From assembly GCA_963815125.1 (NCBI GenBank), contig CAWFFM010000002.1, positions 1,674,001-1,738,000 on the forward strand: 64,000 nucleotides of DNA. The letters run 5' to 3'. Made by a program: the position numbers and the translations under genes. Shown here piece by piece: positions 25,419 through 34,749 of the stretch (its first letter is position 1; the number at the start of each line of letters is the position of its first letter). The notes below the pieces were generated by a model, which did not search any database, was not told the DNA's origin, and worked only from the letters and a program-made list of their open reading frames with translations. The stretch is from Actinocatenispora sp963815125. GTDB lineage: Bacteria; Actinomycetota; Actinomycetes; Mycobacteriales; Micromonosporaceae.

Positions 25419-26200
25419 GCACAGCAGGCCGTGCGATGCGGATGCTGGCCGGGCTGGCGCTCGGCGCGCTGCTGCTCACCGGTTGCGCAACGGACAAGCC
25501 CACGGAAAGCGCCACCGGCCGGGTCACCGGGGCGGTCACGGTACTGGCCGCCGCCTCGCTGACCGAGTCGTTCCACCGGATCGGCGCGGACTTCCAACAG
25601 ACTCACCCCGGCACGAGCGTGAAGTTCTCGTTCGCCGGCAGTTCCCAACTGGCCCAGCAGATCACCGCCGGGGCACCGGCCGACGTGTTCGCCTCCGCCA
25701 GCCCGGCGACCATGAGGACCGTCACCGACGCGGGCGACAACGCCTCGGCACCCCACGTCTTCGTCCGCAATCAGCTCGTCATCGCCGTACCGCACGGCAA
25801 TCCGCAGCATGTCACCGGGCTGGCCGACCTGACCCGGCCCGGCATGAAGGTCGCAGTGTGCGCTTCGCAGGTGCCGTGCGGTGCCGCCGCGCACACCGCA
25901 CTGCGGGCCGCCGGGCGCACCCTCACCCCGGCGACCGAGGAGCAGGACGTCAAGGCCGCGCTGTCCAAGGTGAAACTCGGCGAGGTGGATGCCGCGCTGG
26001 TCTACCGCACCGATGCCCGGGCCGCCAGTTCCGACGTCGACGGGATCGAGTTCCCCGAATCGGCGAAGGCCATCAACGACTACCCGGTCGTCGCGCTCAA
26101 GGATGCCCCGAACGCCGCCGGCGCCCGCGCGTTCGTCGCCTATCTGAAGACCGGTACGGCACGCCGTGTCCTCACCGGTGCCGGGTTCCAGTTCCCATGA
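25415..26200 (+). CDS. modA: Molybdate ABC transporter substrate-binding lipoprotein
   Basis: A 261-residue lipoprotein with lipobox LLTGC (Cys near residue 24). The mature protein begins VTVLAAASLTESFHRIG, the ModA hallmark, with ligand-binding serines in this motif and in FAGSSQLAQQI, and a Tyr in ALVYRTDA. It captures molybdate (or tungstate) outside the membrane and hands it to ModB. Length is normal. It is coupled by 4-nt overlaps both to the upstream regulator gene and to modB. Confidence 0.93.
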   Translation: MSTAGRAMRMLAGLALGALLLTGCATDKPTESATGRVTGAVTVLAAASLTESFHRIGADFQQTHPGTSVKFSFAGSSQLAQQITAGAPADVFASASPATMRTVTDAGDNASAPHVFVRNQLVIAVPHGNPQHVTGLADLTRPGMKVAVCASQVPCGAAAHTALRAAGRTLTPATEEQDVKAALSKVKLGEVDAALVYRTDARAASSDVDGIEFPESAKAINDYPVVALKDAPNAAGARAFVAYLKTGTARRVLTGAGFQFP

Positions 26201-27030
26201 CGCTGCTGCGGCGACCGGCCCGGGCGCTCAGGCCCGGTGACCGGCGAAGCACCGGACGGGTGCCCGTCGCGCTGGGCGTACCGGCCCTGCTCGGTCTGGC
26301 GTTCCTCGTCCTGCCGTTGACCGGGCTGCTGATCCGGGCTCCGTGGACGACACTGCCGCACCGTCTCGCCGAACCCGGCGTACTGGCCGCGCTGCGGCTG
26401 TCGTTGCTGACCGCCACCCTGGCCACCGTGCTGTGTCTGCTGCTCGGCGTGCCACTGGCCTGGGTACTGGCCCGTACCCGGTTCACCGGGCGTCGGGTGG
26501 TCCGTGCCCTGGTCACCGTGCCGCTGGTGCTGCCGCCGGTGGTCGGTGGGGTCGCCCTGCTGCTGGTGTTCGGCCGGCGCGGGCTCGTCGGCGGATGGCT
26601 GGACCGTACGTTCGGGGTGACCCTGCCGTTCAGCACCGCCGGCGTCGTACTCGCCGAGGCGTTCGTGGCGATGCCGTTCCTGATCATCGCGGTGGAGGGC
26701 GCGCTGCGCGGTGCGGACGCGCGGTACGAGGAGGCCGCCGCGACCCTCGGCGCCACCCGCTGGACCGCGTTCCGCCGCATCACGCTGCCGCTGGTGGCAC
26801 CGGGCATCGCCGCCGGTACGGTGCTGTGCTGGGCCCGCGCGCTGGGCGAGTTCGGCGCCACCATCACCTTCGCCGGCAATTTCCCCGGGCGTACCCAGAC
26901 CATGCCGTTGGCCATCTACCTCGCTCTGGAACAGGACCCGTACGCGGCCATCGTGCTGAGCCTGATCCTGCTGGCCGTATCGGTGGTCATCCTGGCCAGT
27001 CTCCGGGACCGTTGGACGACGAGCGGATGA
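26197..27030 (+). CDS. modB: Molybdate ABC transporter permease
   Basis: A 277-residue integral membrane protein with six helices. The cytoplasmic loop EEAAATLGATRWTAFRRITL matches the ModB/CysT EAA motif that contacts ModC. ALGEFGATITFAGNFPGRTQ is the strongly conserved ModB segment. The ATG at 26197 overlaps the modA stop and the stop overlaps modC, each by 4 nt. It forms a homodimeric channel for molybdate import. Confidence 0.93.
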   Translation: MTLLRRPARALRPGDRRSTGRVPVALGVPALLGLAFLVLPLTGLLIRAPWTTLPHRLAEPGVLAALRLSLLTATLATVLCLLLGVPLAWVLARTRFTGRRVVRALVTVPLVLPPVVGGVALLLVFGRRGLVGGWLDRTFGVTLPFSTAGVVLAEAFVAMPFLIIAVEGALRGADARYEEAAATLGATRWTAFRRITLPLVAPGIAAGTVLCWARALGEFGATITFAGNFPGRTQTMPLAIYLALEQDPYAAIVLSLILLAVSVVILASLRDRWTTSG

Positions 27031-28121
27031 GCGGATCGCCGGACAGCCCGCTGCTGGATGCCCAGCTGGTCGTCGAACGACCGGCGTTCACCCTCGATCT
27101 GCGGCTGACCGCGGCGCGGGGCGAGGTGGTGGCGTTGCTGGGGCCCAACGGCGCCGGCAAGACCACGGCACTGCGCGCGCTGGCCGGTCTGCTGCCGCTG
27201 TACGACGGGTTCGTCCGGCTCGACGGGCGGCCCCTCGACGACCCGGCGACGCGGACGTTCCGGCCGCCGGAACGCCGGTCGATCGGCGTGGTGTTCCAGG
27301 ACTACCTGCTCTTCCCGCACCTGTCCGCGCTGGACAACGTGGCCTTCGGGCTGCGCTGCCGGCGGATGCCGCGGACCGCCGCCCGGGCGCGGGCCGGGCA
27401 GTGGCTGGCCCGGGTCGGCCTTGCCGATCACGCCCGACGCAGGCCGCATGAGTTGTCCGGCGGGCAGGCGCAGCGGGTCGCACTGGCCCGCGCGCTGGCG
27501 GTCCGACCCGACCTGTTGCTGCTCGACGAACCGTTGGCCGCGCTCGACGCCGGTACCCGGATCGACACCCGTGCGCACCTGCGCCAGCATCTGACCGAAC
27601 ATCCCGGCGTCGCGCTGATCGTCACCCATGACCCGCTGGACGCCATGACGCTCGCCGACCGCCTCGTCATCGTCGAGGGCGGCTCGCTGGTCCAGCAGGG
27701 CGACGCGGTCAGCGTCACCACCCGCCCCCGTACCGACTATGTCGCCCGGTTGGTCGGACTCAACCTCTACCGGGGACAGGCCGACGGCAGCACGGTCCGA
27801 CTCTCCCCCGACTTCGCCCTGGCCGTCGCGGCGCCGCTGCACGGCAGTGCTTTCGTGGCCTTCCCGCCGTCCGCGGTCGCGCTCTTCCCGTCCAGGCCCG
27901 AAGGCAGCCCACGCAATACTTGGCCGGCCACGGTGACCACGATCGCACGGAGCGGTGACGCCCTGCGGGTCGAGCTGACCGGCCCTATCACGGTCGGCGT
28001 GGATGTCACCGCCGCCGCGGTGGCGGCACTCCAGCTGGTACCGGGCCGTGAGGTCTGGGCCGCGCTGAAGGCCACCGAGACCCTCGCCTATCCCGCGGAC
28101 GGGCCGGACACCGACGGCTAA
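27027..28121 (+). CDS. modC: Molybdate ABC transporter ATP-binding protein
   Basis: A 364-residue ATPase. Walker A is GPNGAGKTT near residue 39, the Q-loop is VFQDYLLFPHL, the signature is LSGGQ, Walker B is LLLLDEPLAALD and the switch His is in IVTHDP. The C-terminal 130 residues contain a TOBE domain, in which molybdate can inhibit transport when cytosolic levels are high. It is the last gene of the HTH/TOBE-modABC operon, translationally coupled to modB by a 4-nt overlap. Confidence 0.93.
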   Translation: MSGSPDSPLLDAQLVVERPAFTLDLRLTAARGEVVALLGPNGAGKTTALRALAGLLPLYDGFVRLDGRPLDDPATRTFRPPERRSIGVVFQDYLLFPHLSALDNVAFGLRCRRMPRTAARARAGQWLARVGLADHARRRPHELSGGQAQRVALARALAVRPDLLLLDEPLAALDAGTRIDTRAHLRQHLTEHPGVALIVTHDPLDAMTLADRLVIVEGGSLVQQGDAVSVTTRPRTDYVARLVGLNLYRGQADGSTVRLSPDFALAVAAPLHGSAFVAFPPSAVALFPSRPEGSPRNTWPATVTTIARSGDALRVELTGPITVGVDVTAAAVAALQLVPGREVWAALKATETLAYPADGPDTDG

Positions 28122-28263
28122 ACGCCCGACCCCGCCGCGCAGCTGCGTGGGCAGCCCCGGAGGGTACGAACTCCACCTACGCGCGCCATTGGAAGAAATC
28201 TTCCGGCAGAGTCCGACCGGTTGGCCGATACCTACCTGACCCGCCGGCTGGCATGGTCTGCTC

Positions 28264-28497
28264 ATGCACAGGCCGCACCGCACCCGCAGACGCCGCAACG
28301 ACGGCGAGACCCGTGACGGCGACCTGGCGTTCCACTGGCTGACCGGCTACCGGGACGGAACAGCACGGTTGGCCGCTGAGCTCGACGTGCTCACCCAGCG
28401 GGACCGCGAGCGGGCCGACAGCCTCTCCGGGCCCGACGCGCAACTCACGGTCCTCAGCCCGTCGTCATCCGGGACAGGCCGACCGCATCGCCGTTGA
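28264..28497 (+). CDS. Possible small hypothetical protein
   Basis: A 77-residue open frame with an Arg-rich N-terminus (MHRPHRTRRRRN) and an amphipathic helical middle with high-GC third positions. Its 3' end overlaps, on the opposite strand, the GH25 relic, so the tail after about residue 63 may be read-through into the relic. No ribosome site or homology is obvious. It could be spurious. Confidence 0.3.
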   Translation: MHRPHRTRRRRNDGETRDGDLAFHWLTGYRDGTARLAAELDVLTQRDRERADSLSGPDAQLTVLSPSSSGTGRPHRR

Positions 28498-28621
28498 ACA
28501 CGTCCAGATCCACCTCACCGGGGGTACCGCCGGAGCTGCCCTGGCCGTACCGCCAGAGGGTGTAGACGCCGAAACCGGCCGGGACTTCACCACCCGCACT
28601 GCCCACGACCCACAGCGGAGC
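28454..28621 (-). pseudogene. Relic of a GH25 lysozyme (C-terminal fragment)
   Basis: Reading the minus strand gives 55 residues, from APLWVVGSAGGEVPAGFG through VYTLWRYGQGS to DLDVFNGDAVGLSR, that align with the C-terminus of both intact GH25 lysozymes in this window (for example SPLWIARYSSSPGTLPAGWG, YTFWQY and NIFNGSPDRLLALA). The upstream catalytic part is missing: only a faint ACTG-type trace is seen in another frame with an apparent 22-nt insertion. The relic lies about 290 bp from the intact gene at 28913 and points away from it. It is probably the decayed remnant of a duplicated lysozyme gene. Confidence 0.7.
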
Positions 28622-28912
28622 GCCAGCTCCGGATGATCTCCGCACAGACCGAGCCCCGCATGTGGGCGCCGGTGCAGGCGGTGGCGCCCTGCGGTCGACG
28701 ATGCCGGTCGACCCGGTCGCCTTCCCCAGCGGCAACCCCGTGGTGCTTCCACGATGGCGTTCCGAACTCTGCGATCCGCGCTCCGTACTCCGCGTTGTGC
28801 ACGTGAGCCGAGGGTTTACAAGCGACACTGTTCGGTGTACAAATTCGTGTCATCTGGACTTAACAGACGAATACTGCCGTATCGCCCCTCCTTCGATCCC
28901 CAGGAGTGCAGA

Positions 28913-29674
28913 ATGGCCACCTCTCCACTGGGTCCACCCGTACGTCGGCGGATGGCCGCGGCGCTGGCCGCGCTCGCCGTGTCCATCGGCATCGGCCTCG
29001 GTAGCACCGGCGGCGCGCAGGCCGCCGGCGAACCCGAAGGCATCGACGTGTCGCACCATCAGGGCGCCATCGACTGGGCCGCCGTCAAAGGCGCCGGCAT
29101 CAGCTTCACCGTGATGAAGGCGACCGAGGGGACCACCTTCCAGGACCCCAACTTCGGCGCCAACTACGACGGTTCCGCCGCCGCCGGACTCATCCGCGGC
29201 GCATACCACTTCGCCCAGCCCGCGAGTTCGGGTGGCGCGACACAGGCCGACTACTTCGCCGACCACGGCGGCGGCTGGTCCGCCGACGGCAGGACCCTGC
29301 CCGGCATGCTGGACATCGAGTACAACCCCAGCGGAGCCACCTGCTACGGGCTGAGCCAGAGCGCGATGGTCGGCTGGATCACCGACTTCCTCAACGAATA
29401 CCACAACCGGACCAGCCGATGGGCCATCATCTACAGCACCACCGACTGGTGGACCACCTGTACCGGCAACTACGCCGGCTTCGCCGCTAACAGTCCACTG
29501 TGGATAGCCCGGTACAGCAGCAGTCCCGGCACCCTGCCCGCCGGTTGGGGCACCTACACCTTCTGGCAGTACACCAGTACCGGTTCGGTGCCGGGCGTGT
29601 CCGGCAACGTCGACCGCAACATCTTCAACGGCAGCCCGGACCGCCTGCTGGCGCTGGCCAACAACACGCCCTGA
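28913..29674 (+). CDS. Secreted GH25 lysozyme (muramidase)
   Basis: A 253-residue exoenzyme. A Sec signal peptide (residues 1-41, ending AQAAG) precedes a complete GH25 Cellosyl-type barrel: GIDVSHHQGAIDW with the catalytic-site Asp, FTVMKATEG, RGAYHFAQP, the catalytic acidic pair in MLDIEYNPSG, and the C-terminal TFWQYTSTG...DRNIFNG strand. It cleaves the beta-1,4 bond between MurNAc and GlcNAc in peptidoglycan. Start at 28913 follows AGGAG. A second GH25 gene lies at 41087. The secreted protein gene at 29718 follows after 43 bp, suggesting an operon acting on the cell wall. Confidence 0.92.
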   Translation: MATSPLGPPVRRRMAAALAALAVSIGIGLGSTGGAQAAGEPEGIDVSHHQGAIDWAAVKGAGISFTVMKATEGTTFQDPNFGANYDGSAAAGLIRGAYHFAQPASSGGATQADYFADHGGGWSADGRTLPGMLDIEYNPSGATCYGLSQSAMVGWITDFLNEYHNRTSRWAIIYSTTDWWTTCTGNYAGFAANSPLWIARYSSSPGTLPAGWGTYTFWQYTSTGSVPGVSGNVDRNIFNGSPDRLLALANNTP

Positions 29675-29717
29675 CCCGGCCAGCGCGCCCAGGATCCCCG
29701 ACGAGAGCGAGTTCAGC

Positions 29718-30722
29718 ATGAGCACACCCGCACGATTCCGCAGACAGGCCGCAACACTGTTGGCCACCGCCGCCGTGACGCTGGCGGTTCCCACCGCGGC
29801 GCAGGCCGTACCACAGCCGGTGGGCGGCGGATCCACCAGCGCCGAAAGCTGGACCGCGCAGCTCGCCCACTCCGCCGGGCAACAGGTCAACGCTCGGCAC
29901 CAGAACGGCGCGCTGCGCATCGCCGACGCGCGGCGTTCGCCCGCCTCGGTCGGTGCGGCACAGGGCTACGCCAGCGAGATCCTCGCCAGTCATCGACTGG
30001 ACCGCCCACAGAACCGGGTACGCACGAGCGTCCAGGCACAGCAACCTGCCGGCAGCACGGTCACCGTCGACGTCCGGGGCAGGTCGGCAGGTGACCGGTG
30101 GACGGAGTGGCAGCCGGCCGGCACGACGACCCGGGCGGTCTTCGCCCACCGGATCGACCAGGTACAGGCCCGCATCACGTTGACCACCGGAACCGCCGGT
30201 TCCTCCCCTGCGGTACGCAGTGTCCACTTCACCGCCGACCGCACCACCGCACCGCGGGTCCGGCCGCAGCTGACGGTCGGCGCCCACGTGTTCGCGACCA
30301 GGGAAGGTCTGGTCGGCGGAACCACCGCCAACGGGCACGTGATCGTGACCAACGACCACTTCGTGGCGTTGCCCTCCGGCCGCGGACTGTCCCCACGGGA
30401 CACCACCGACTACTCGGTACACATCTGCAACCCCGCGAACGGCGTGTGCCTGGACGCACCGGTCTGGGACATCGGGCCGTGGAACACCCACGACGACTAC
30501 TGGAGCCCGTCGGATCAGCGGGAGAACTGGCAGGACCTTCCGCAGGGCACGCCGGAGGCACAGGCGGCGTACCAGAACGGCTACAACGGCGGTCTCGACC
30601 AGTTCGGGCGTACCGTGCTCAACCCGGCCGGAATCGACCTGGCCGACGGCACCTTCGCCGATCTCGGCCTGTCCGACAACGGTTATGTGGATGTCACCTA
30701 TCTGTGGACCGCCGCCGGCTGA
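29718..30722 (+). CDS. Secreted protein with double-psi-barrel-like C-terminus
   Basis: A 334-residue exoprotein with a signal peptide cleaved near AAQA (residues 28-32). The N-terminal half is an uncharacterised beta-rich region (about 35-175). The C-terminal half (about 180-334) reads like a double-psi beta-barrel or RlpA/3D-type domain: NDHFVALPSGRGL, HICNPANGVC with a likely disulfide, VWDIGPWNTHDDYW and a closing GRTVLNPAGIDLADGTF segment. Such domains bind or cleave peptidoglycan. It follows the lysozyme gene, so a shared wall-remodelling role is reasonable. A hairpin terminator follows. Confidence 0.7.
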   Translation: MSTPARFRRQAATLLATAAVTLAVPTAAQAVPQPVGGGSTSAESWTAQLAHSAGQQVNARHQNGALRIADARRSPASVGAAQGYASEILASHRLDRPQNRVRTSVQAQQPAGSTVTVDVRGRSAGDRWTEWQPAGTTTRAVFAHRIDQVQARITLTTGTAGSSPAVRSVHFTADRTTAPRVRPQLTVGAHVFATREGLVGGTTANGHVIVTNDHFVALPSGRGLSPRDTTDYSVHICNPANGVCLDAPVWDIGPWNTHDDYWSPSDQRENWQDLPQGTPEAQAAYQNGYNGGLDQFGRTVLNPAGIDLADGTFADLGLSDNGYVDVTYLWTAAG

Positions 30723-30741
30723 CGGACGCGGGGCGAACCTG

Positions 30742-30777
30742 GGCCCCGGTCTCCCGTCGCGGCGGGAGACCGGGGCC
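30742..30777 (+). terminator. Hairpin terminator
   Basis: A perfect 15-bp stem, GGCCCCGGTCTCCCG (30742-30756) with 30763-30777, and a 6-nt loop, 20 bp after the stop of the secreted protein gene. Confidence 0.8.
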
Positions 30778-30875
30778 GCTCGCTGTGCGGTGCGCCGCAG
30801 CAGTCTCGCGAACCAGTGTCGGCGCGGTGATAATGGTCCGCACATCGCCGGCCGCCCGGCGACAAGGGAGGACCG

Positions 30876-31478
30876 ATGACCCGCCACCGGCCCGTCGGAC
30901 GGGTACTGACCCCCGCCCTGATGTTGGTCGCCCTGCTCGGCTTCGGATCGAGCTTCCTCACCGTGTCCTGCGGCGCACCCGGCGGTTACGGGCGTTCGAC
31001 ACAGGCCGGTACGACAAGCTATTCGGGCGTCGCACTGGCCACCGGCACCGCGCCACGGGTCGACACCGCGCATCTGCGGCCCGCAGCACAACGGCGGGAC
31101 GACACCCTTCCGGTACAGCCCCTGCTCCTCGTCGCCGGGATCTGCGTCGCGGGTATCGGTGTGCTGGCCGCGACCAGGTACCGGTTGCGTCACCTGCTGG
31201 TCGTCGGCGGCGTACTGATCGGGGCGGACAGTCTGCTCGCCGGCGTGGTGCTGGCCCGCGCCGAGCTGATCGACCGGCTCGGCGCCCAACTGCACGCGCC
31301 GCTGCCGGCCGGCCGGCAACCCGCCGACTACGTCGGCATCGACCAGGGCACCTGGCTGGTACTGACCCTGCTCGCCCTGGTCGGCGCCGGTCACCTCGCC
31401 GTCGCCGCCGCACAGTGGCGCCGGCGTCGAGGTGCCCGACGGCTCCGCGCGCAGGGTACGAACGCGGGGAACAGCTGA
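30876..31478 (+). CDS. Hypothetical membrane protein
   Basis: A 200-residue protein with about four hydrophobic helices: one N-terminal (residues 12-30, ending FLTVSC), then about 80-97, 105-127 and 160-180. An extracytoplasmic loop of about 45 polar residues follows the first helix, and a basic tail RRRRGARRLR ends the protein. No family recognised. The start has AAGGGAGGACCG just upstream, a strong ribosome site. Nothing in the context suggests a function. Confidence 0.65.
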   Translation: MTRHRPVGRVLTPALMLVALLGFGSSFLTVSCGAPGGYGRSTQAGTTSYSGVALATGTAPRVDTAHLRPAAQRRDDTLPVQPLLLVAGICVAGIGVLAATRYRLRHLLVVGGVLIGADSLLAGVVLARAELIDRLGAQLHAPLPAGRQPADYVGIDQGTWLVLTLLALVGAGHLAVAAAQWRRRRGARRLRAQGTNAGNS

Positions 31479-31616
31479 TCCGCTCTCCGGCCGGCCGGCC
31501 CGATCCCGCTGATCATCGGCGCAATCACCGCACCGACCGGCAATCCGGCTCACCCGTTGAGGGTGAGGACACGCCTGTGTGCGCCCCCCATAGTGGGAAC
31601 CGGAAAGGAGACTCCT

Positions 31617-31970
31617 ATGACTACTGAAATGGCCTCGGAACAGATGCTGACCGCGGTGGCACGGGGTGATGCACCGGTTCTGGAGACACTGGCGCAAATG
31701 CACCTGGACACGCTCGGACGCTCTGAGCTGCCGGAGAAGACCTACCACATGGTACGGCTCGCCGCACTGGTGGCCATGGACGCGCCACCGATGTCGTATC
31801 TCGCGAACCTGGAGATGGCGAAGGAAGCCGGCGTGACGATCCACGATGTGCAGGGGGTGCTGACCGCGATCGCGCCGATGGTGGGCGGCCCCAAGGTGAT
31901 GGCCGCTGCGGCGAATGCCATGAAGGCGATGGGCATGGCCGAACGGCTCGACGAACGAATGTCGAGGTAA
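31617..31970 (+). CDS. Carboxymuconolactone decarboxylase-like protein
   Basis: A 117-residue all-helical protein resembling the CMD/AhpD fold: YHMVRLAALVAMDAPP and the repeated Ala/Met-rich helix AMKAMGMAER. It lacks the CxxC pair that gives AhpD its peroxidase activity, so a peroxidase role is unlikely, and relatives of this type are unassigned. The start at 31617 follows GAAAGGAG. Its stop is 25 bp from that of the convergent LAL regulator, with a shared terminator. Confidence 0.7.
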   Translation: MTTEMASEQMLTAVARGDAPVLETLAQMHLDTLGRSELPEKTYHMVRLAALVAMDAPPMSYLANLEMAKEAGVTIHDVQGVLTAIAPMVGGPKVMAAAANAMKAMGMAERLDERMSR

Positions 31971-31983
31971 CCGGACCATCTGT

Positions 31984-32013
31984 CCCGCCGGGCGCTCAGC
32001 GGCGCCCGGCGGG
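31984..32013. terminator. Bidirectional terminator
   Basis: CCCGCCGGGCGC (31984-31995) pairs perfectly with GCGCCCGGCGGG (32002-32013) across a 6-nt loop that contains the stop codon of the minus-strand LuxR gene. Confidence 0.7.
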
Positions 32014-34749
32014 CGGGTCCATCCACAGTAGACCCATACTGCGTGCCCGCCGTACCGCGCTGCGGCGGCTGTTGACGTCCAGCTTCCGGTAGAGGGTCCT
32101 CAGATGCGCCTTCACCGTGTTCACGCTGATGTGCAGGTCCGCGCCGATCTCATCGTTGCTCGACATGGTGGGCAGGTAGCGCAACACGGTCAGTTCCCGC
32201 TCGGTGAGGTGTTCCAGCAGTGGTGTGCCCTCCACCGAGGCGGCCGGCGCCTCCGCGAGCTGCTCGGCGACGATCGTTGCGGCGAAGCCGGGATAGCTGC
32301 CCATCAACTGCTGCTGCCGACGGATGAGTGGAAGGATCCGCTCCCCCAGGGCACGGAACGGGTAGGTGATCTCCTCACCCTCGGCCAGGGCCATCGCCCG
32401 GGTGACCGCCTCGATCGCAGCACCGTCCTGACGCAACGCGTCGTCGGCGAGCGCCACGACCAGCCAGTCCTGTACCGCGACCGCCACCGCATCCGGTTGC
32501 GGCTCGGTGCCGGGTACGATCCGCTGCTTGGCCCGGGCCGGTTCACCCATCGCCAGATCGGCGCGGGCCAGACAGACCCGCGCCCAGGCACTGAGCTGCC
32601 CACCCGGCCCGGGTCGCGCCAGCACCGCCGCCGGATCACCGGCGAGCAGATGTACCTCCGCCTCGACGTCACGCATCCACTGCGCCAGCAGATCCGGTAC
32701 CGCGAAGCCGTCGGTCATCCCGACCGGGAGCCGGGCCACCGCGGCCAACGCCCGTTCGGTGTCCCCGCGCTGCACCAGCAGCTGGACCTCAGCGATCCGC
32801 AGTGCCAGCTCGGCGGCCCGGTCCGGCCGACCCTGTCCGGCGGCCAGGCCCTGGCTCAGCTGCCGGCCCGCATCCGCCAGCTTGTCGTGCTGCAGTTCGG
32901 CCAGGGTGATGGCCAGGTACGCGCTCATCAGCTGCGGCTCCAGCGTCCAACCGCGCCGTTCGGCGTGCCGGAGCGCGGCACGGGCACGTCGTGTGCCGGC
33001 CCGCAACCGGCCGTGTGTCACATCGACGACCGCAAGGTGCGCCAACGCATCCAGACCGGTCAGGTCGAGGTCGAGGTTCTGCGCACGGCCGACGACCGTG
33101 GACAGGTTCGCGGCCGCTGAGCGGTTCTGACCCGACCACAGTTGAGCGACCCCGAGATCGTTGCGGGCCAGTACGGCGTAGTGGGCTGCGGCCGGCAGGT
33201 CCGTCGCCGACGTGCCGTCCAGCAGTGACAGCGTTCGACCGGCCCGATCCAGCACGGTGGCGATGTCACCATCCGCCCGGGCAACGGTCGTCTCCCCCAG
33301 ATTCAGCACGATCTCGGCCGGGGTACGCAGTTCCGCAGCGGTACTGTCCAGCAGCGTCCGGGCCTGCCGGAGATCAGCGCCCATCCCGGTGAACTCATGC
33401 CGGTGGTAGTGCCAGACGGCCGAGCAGAGCAGCGCGGGCAGCGAAGGCTCCGTACCGGCCCGCGCGGCCACCGGTCGCAGCGCGGCGGCCAGTGCCGGCC
33501 CTTCCGCAGACTCGATCCGGGGCAGCGCATCGGTACACAGGATCCGGCCGACCTCGTCCATGTCACCGGACAGTACGGCGTGCCGTACCGCCTCTACCGG
33601 CATGCCGTGCCGCTCCAGCCATCGGGACAGTGTCCGGTGCAGGCCGGCCACCTCGCCCGGTGACTCCAGCAGCAGTTGGTGGCGCAGGTACTCGCGCAGC
33701 AGCGTGTGGAAACGGAACCATTCCCGGTGGGTACCGACCGCGGTGACCAGGGCGTGGTCCGCGGCCAGTTGCTCCAGCAGCCCCAGGCTGTCCGGCCGGC
33801 CGGTGAGCTCGGTGGCCAGGGATTCGCTGACCTGGTCGGCGATGCTGGTGACGAGCAGGAACGAACGCGTACGCGCGGGCAGCCGGTCCAGTACCTCGCC
33901 GACCAGATACTCCGCGACGGGACGCAGATCCCCGGAGAAATCGGTGATCCCGGCGTCAAGGTTTCCGGGATCCAGCGACATCGCGGCGAGCCGGAGCCCG
34001 GCGGCCCACCCTTCGGTACGGGCGAGCAGCGTGTCACGCTGCGCGGCGCTGCAGTCCAGCCCGTGCTCGGCCAGCAGCCGTGCCGCTTCGGGCGGGTCGA
34101 ACATCAGGTCCTCGGCCCGGATCTCGGTGAGCGCTCCGGCCAACCGGAGCCGGTGCAGGCGCAGGCCGGGATCGCTGCGTGTCACCAGTACCAGCCGCAA
34201 CGGCGGCGGTGGCCGGCTCAGCAAACGGTTCAGACTGTCGAGTACCCGACTGCTGCGGATCTGTTGCAGGTCGTCGAGTACGAGGGCGACCGGCACGGGC
34301 AGCTCCGCCAGTCCGGTCCGTACCGTGTCGACATCGTCCGGTCCGAACCGTGCCCCCGGTGTCAGGTCGTACAGTCGGTTCTTCCGGGGCAGCGCATGTG
34401 CCTGTCGCAGCGCGGTGAGCACATCGGACCAGAACGTCCGGAGATCGTCGTCGGTGTCGTCGAGGGTCAGCCAGGCGACCCGGGCCGGTAGCCCGTCGCC
34501 GGACAGTCCGTCACCGGCCGCCAGTCGGGCAGCCAGGACGGTCTTGCCGGCCCCCGGTCCGGCGCTGATCAGGGTGACCGGACCGCGCAGTCCGTCACTC
34601 AGCATGGCCTGCAGCCGCGGCCGCGGTACGGTGCGCGTCGGCATCCGGGGCGGCGACACCCGGGCCGTCAGTACCGGGTGCAGATCCGGCGTCGCCGACG
34701 GATCTGGTCGAGCCTGCGGCACATCCGCGGTGCCGGCACTGCTGTCCAT
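31996..34749 (-). CDS. LAL/MalT-type LuxR transcriptional regulator
   Basis: A roughly 917-residue STAND ATPase regulator. Walker A GPGAGKT is near residue 70 and a Walker B-like VALVLDDLQQI follows about 95 residues later. A long helical TPR-like region fills the middle, and a LuxR HTH is at the C-terminus (LTERELTVLRYLPTMSSNDE then VNTVKAHLRTLYRKL). Such proteins act as ligand- and ATP-driven activators, MalT being the model. The ATG at 34749 with AGGTGG upstream is preferred; a GTG 33 nt further up is possible. The target may be the two small genes at 34988, which diverge from it. Confidence 0.88.
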   Translation of the reverse strand: MDSSAGTADVPQARPDPSATPDLHPVLTARVSPPRMPTRTVPRPRLQAMLSDGLRGPVTLISAGPGAGKTVLAARLAAGDGLSGDGLPARVAWLTLDDTDDDLRTFWSDVLTALRQAHALPRKNRLYDLTPGARFGPDDVDTVRTGLAELPVPVALVLDDLQQIRSSRVLDSLNRLLSRPPPPLRLVLVTRSDPGLRLHRLRLAGALTEIRAEDLMFDPPEAARLLAEHGLDCSAAQRDTLLARTEGWAAGLRLAAMSLDPGNLDAGITDFSGDLRPVAEYLVGEVLDRLPARTRSFLLVTSIADQVSESLATELTGRPDSLGLLEQLAADHALVTAVGTHREWFRFHTLLREYLRHQLLLESPGEVAGLHRTLSRWLERHGMPVEAVRHAVLSGDMDEVGRILCTDALPRIESAEGPALAAALRPVAARAGTEPSLPALLCSAVWHYHRHEFTGMGADLRQARTLLDSTAAELRTPAEIVLNLGETTVARADGDIATVLDRAGRTLSLLDGTSATDLPAAAHYAVLARNDLGVAQLWSGQNRSAAANLSTVVGRAQNLDLDLTGLDALAHLAVVDVTHGRLRAGTRRARAALRHAERRGWTLEPQLMSAYLAITLAELQHDKLADAGRQLSQGLAAGQGRPDRAAELALRIAEVQLLVQRGDTERALAAVARLPVGMTDGFAVPDLLAQWMRDVEAEVHLLAGDPAAVLARPGPGGQLSAWARVCLARADLAMGEPARAKQRIVPGTEPQPDAVAVAVQDWLVVALADDALRQDGAAIEAVTRAMALAEGEEITYPFRALGERILPLIRRQQQLMGSYPGFAATIVAEQLAEAPAASVEGTPLLEHLTERELTVLRYLPTMSSNDEIGADLHISVNTVKAHLRTLYRKLDVNSRRSAVRRARSMGLLWMDPPAGRR

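Noticed and set aside
31617..31970. CMD-like protein as an AhpD peroxidase
   Set aside because: The catalytic CxxC pair is absent.
29625..31979. 784-codon minus-strand open frame
   Set aside because: It is antisense to several supported genes and terminators; composition is that of a shadow frame.
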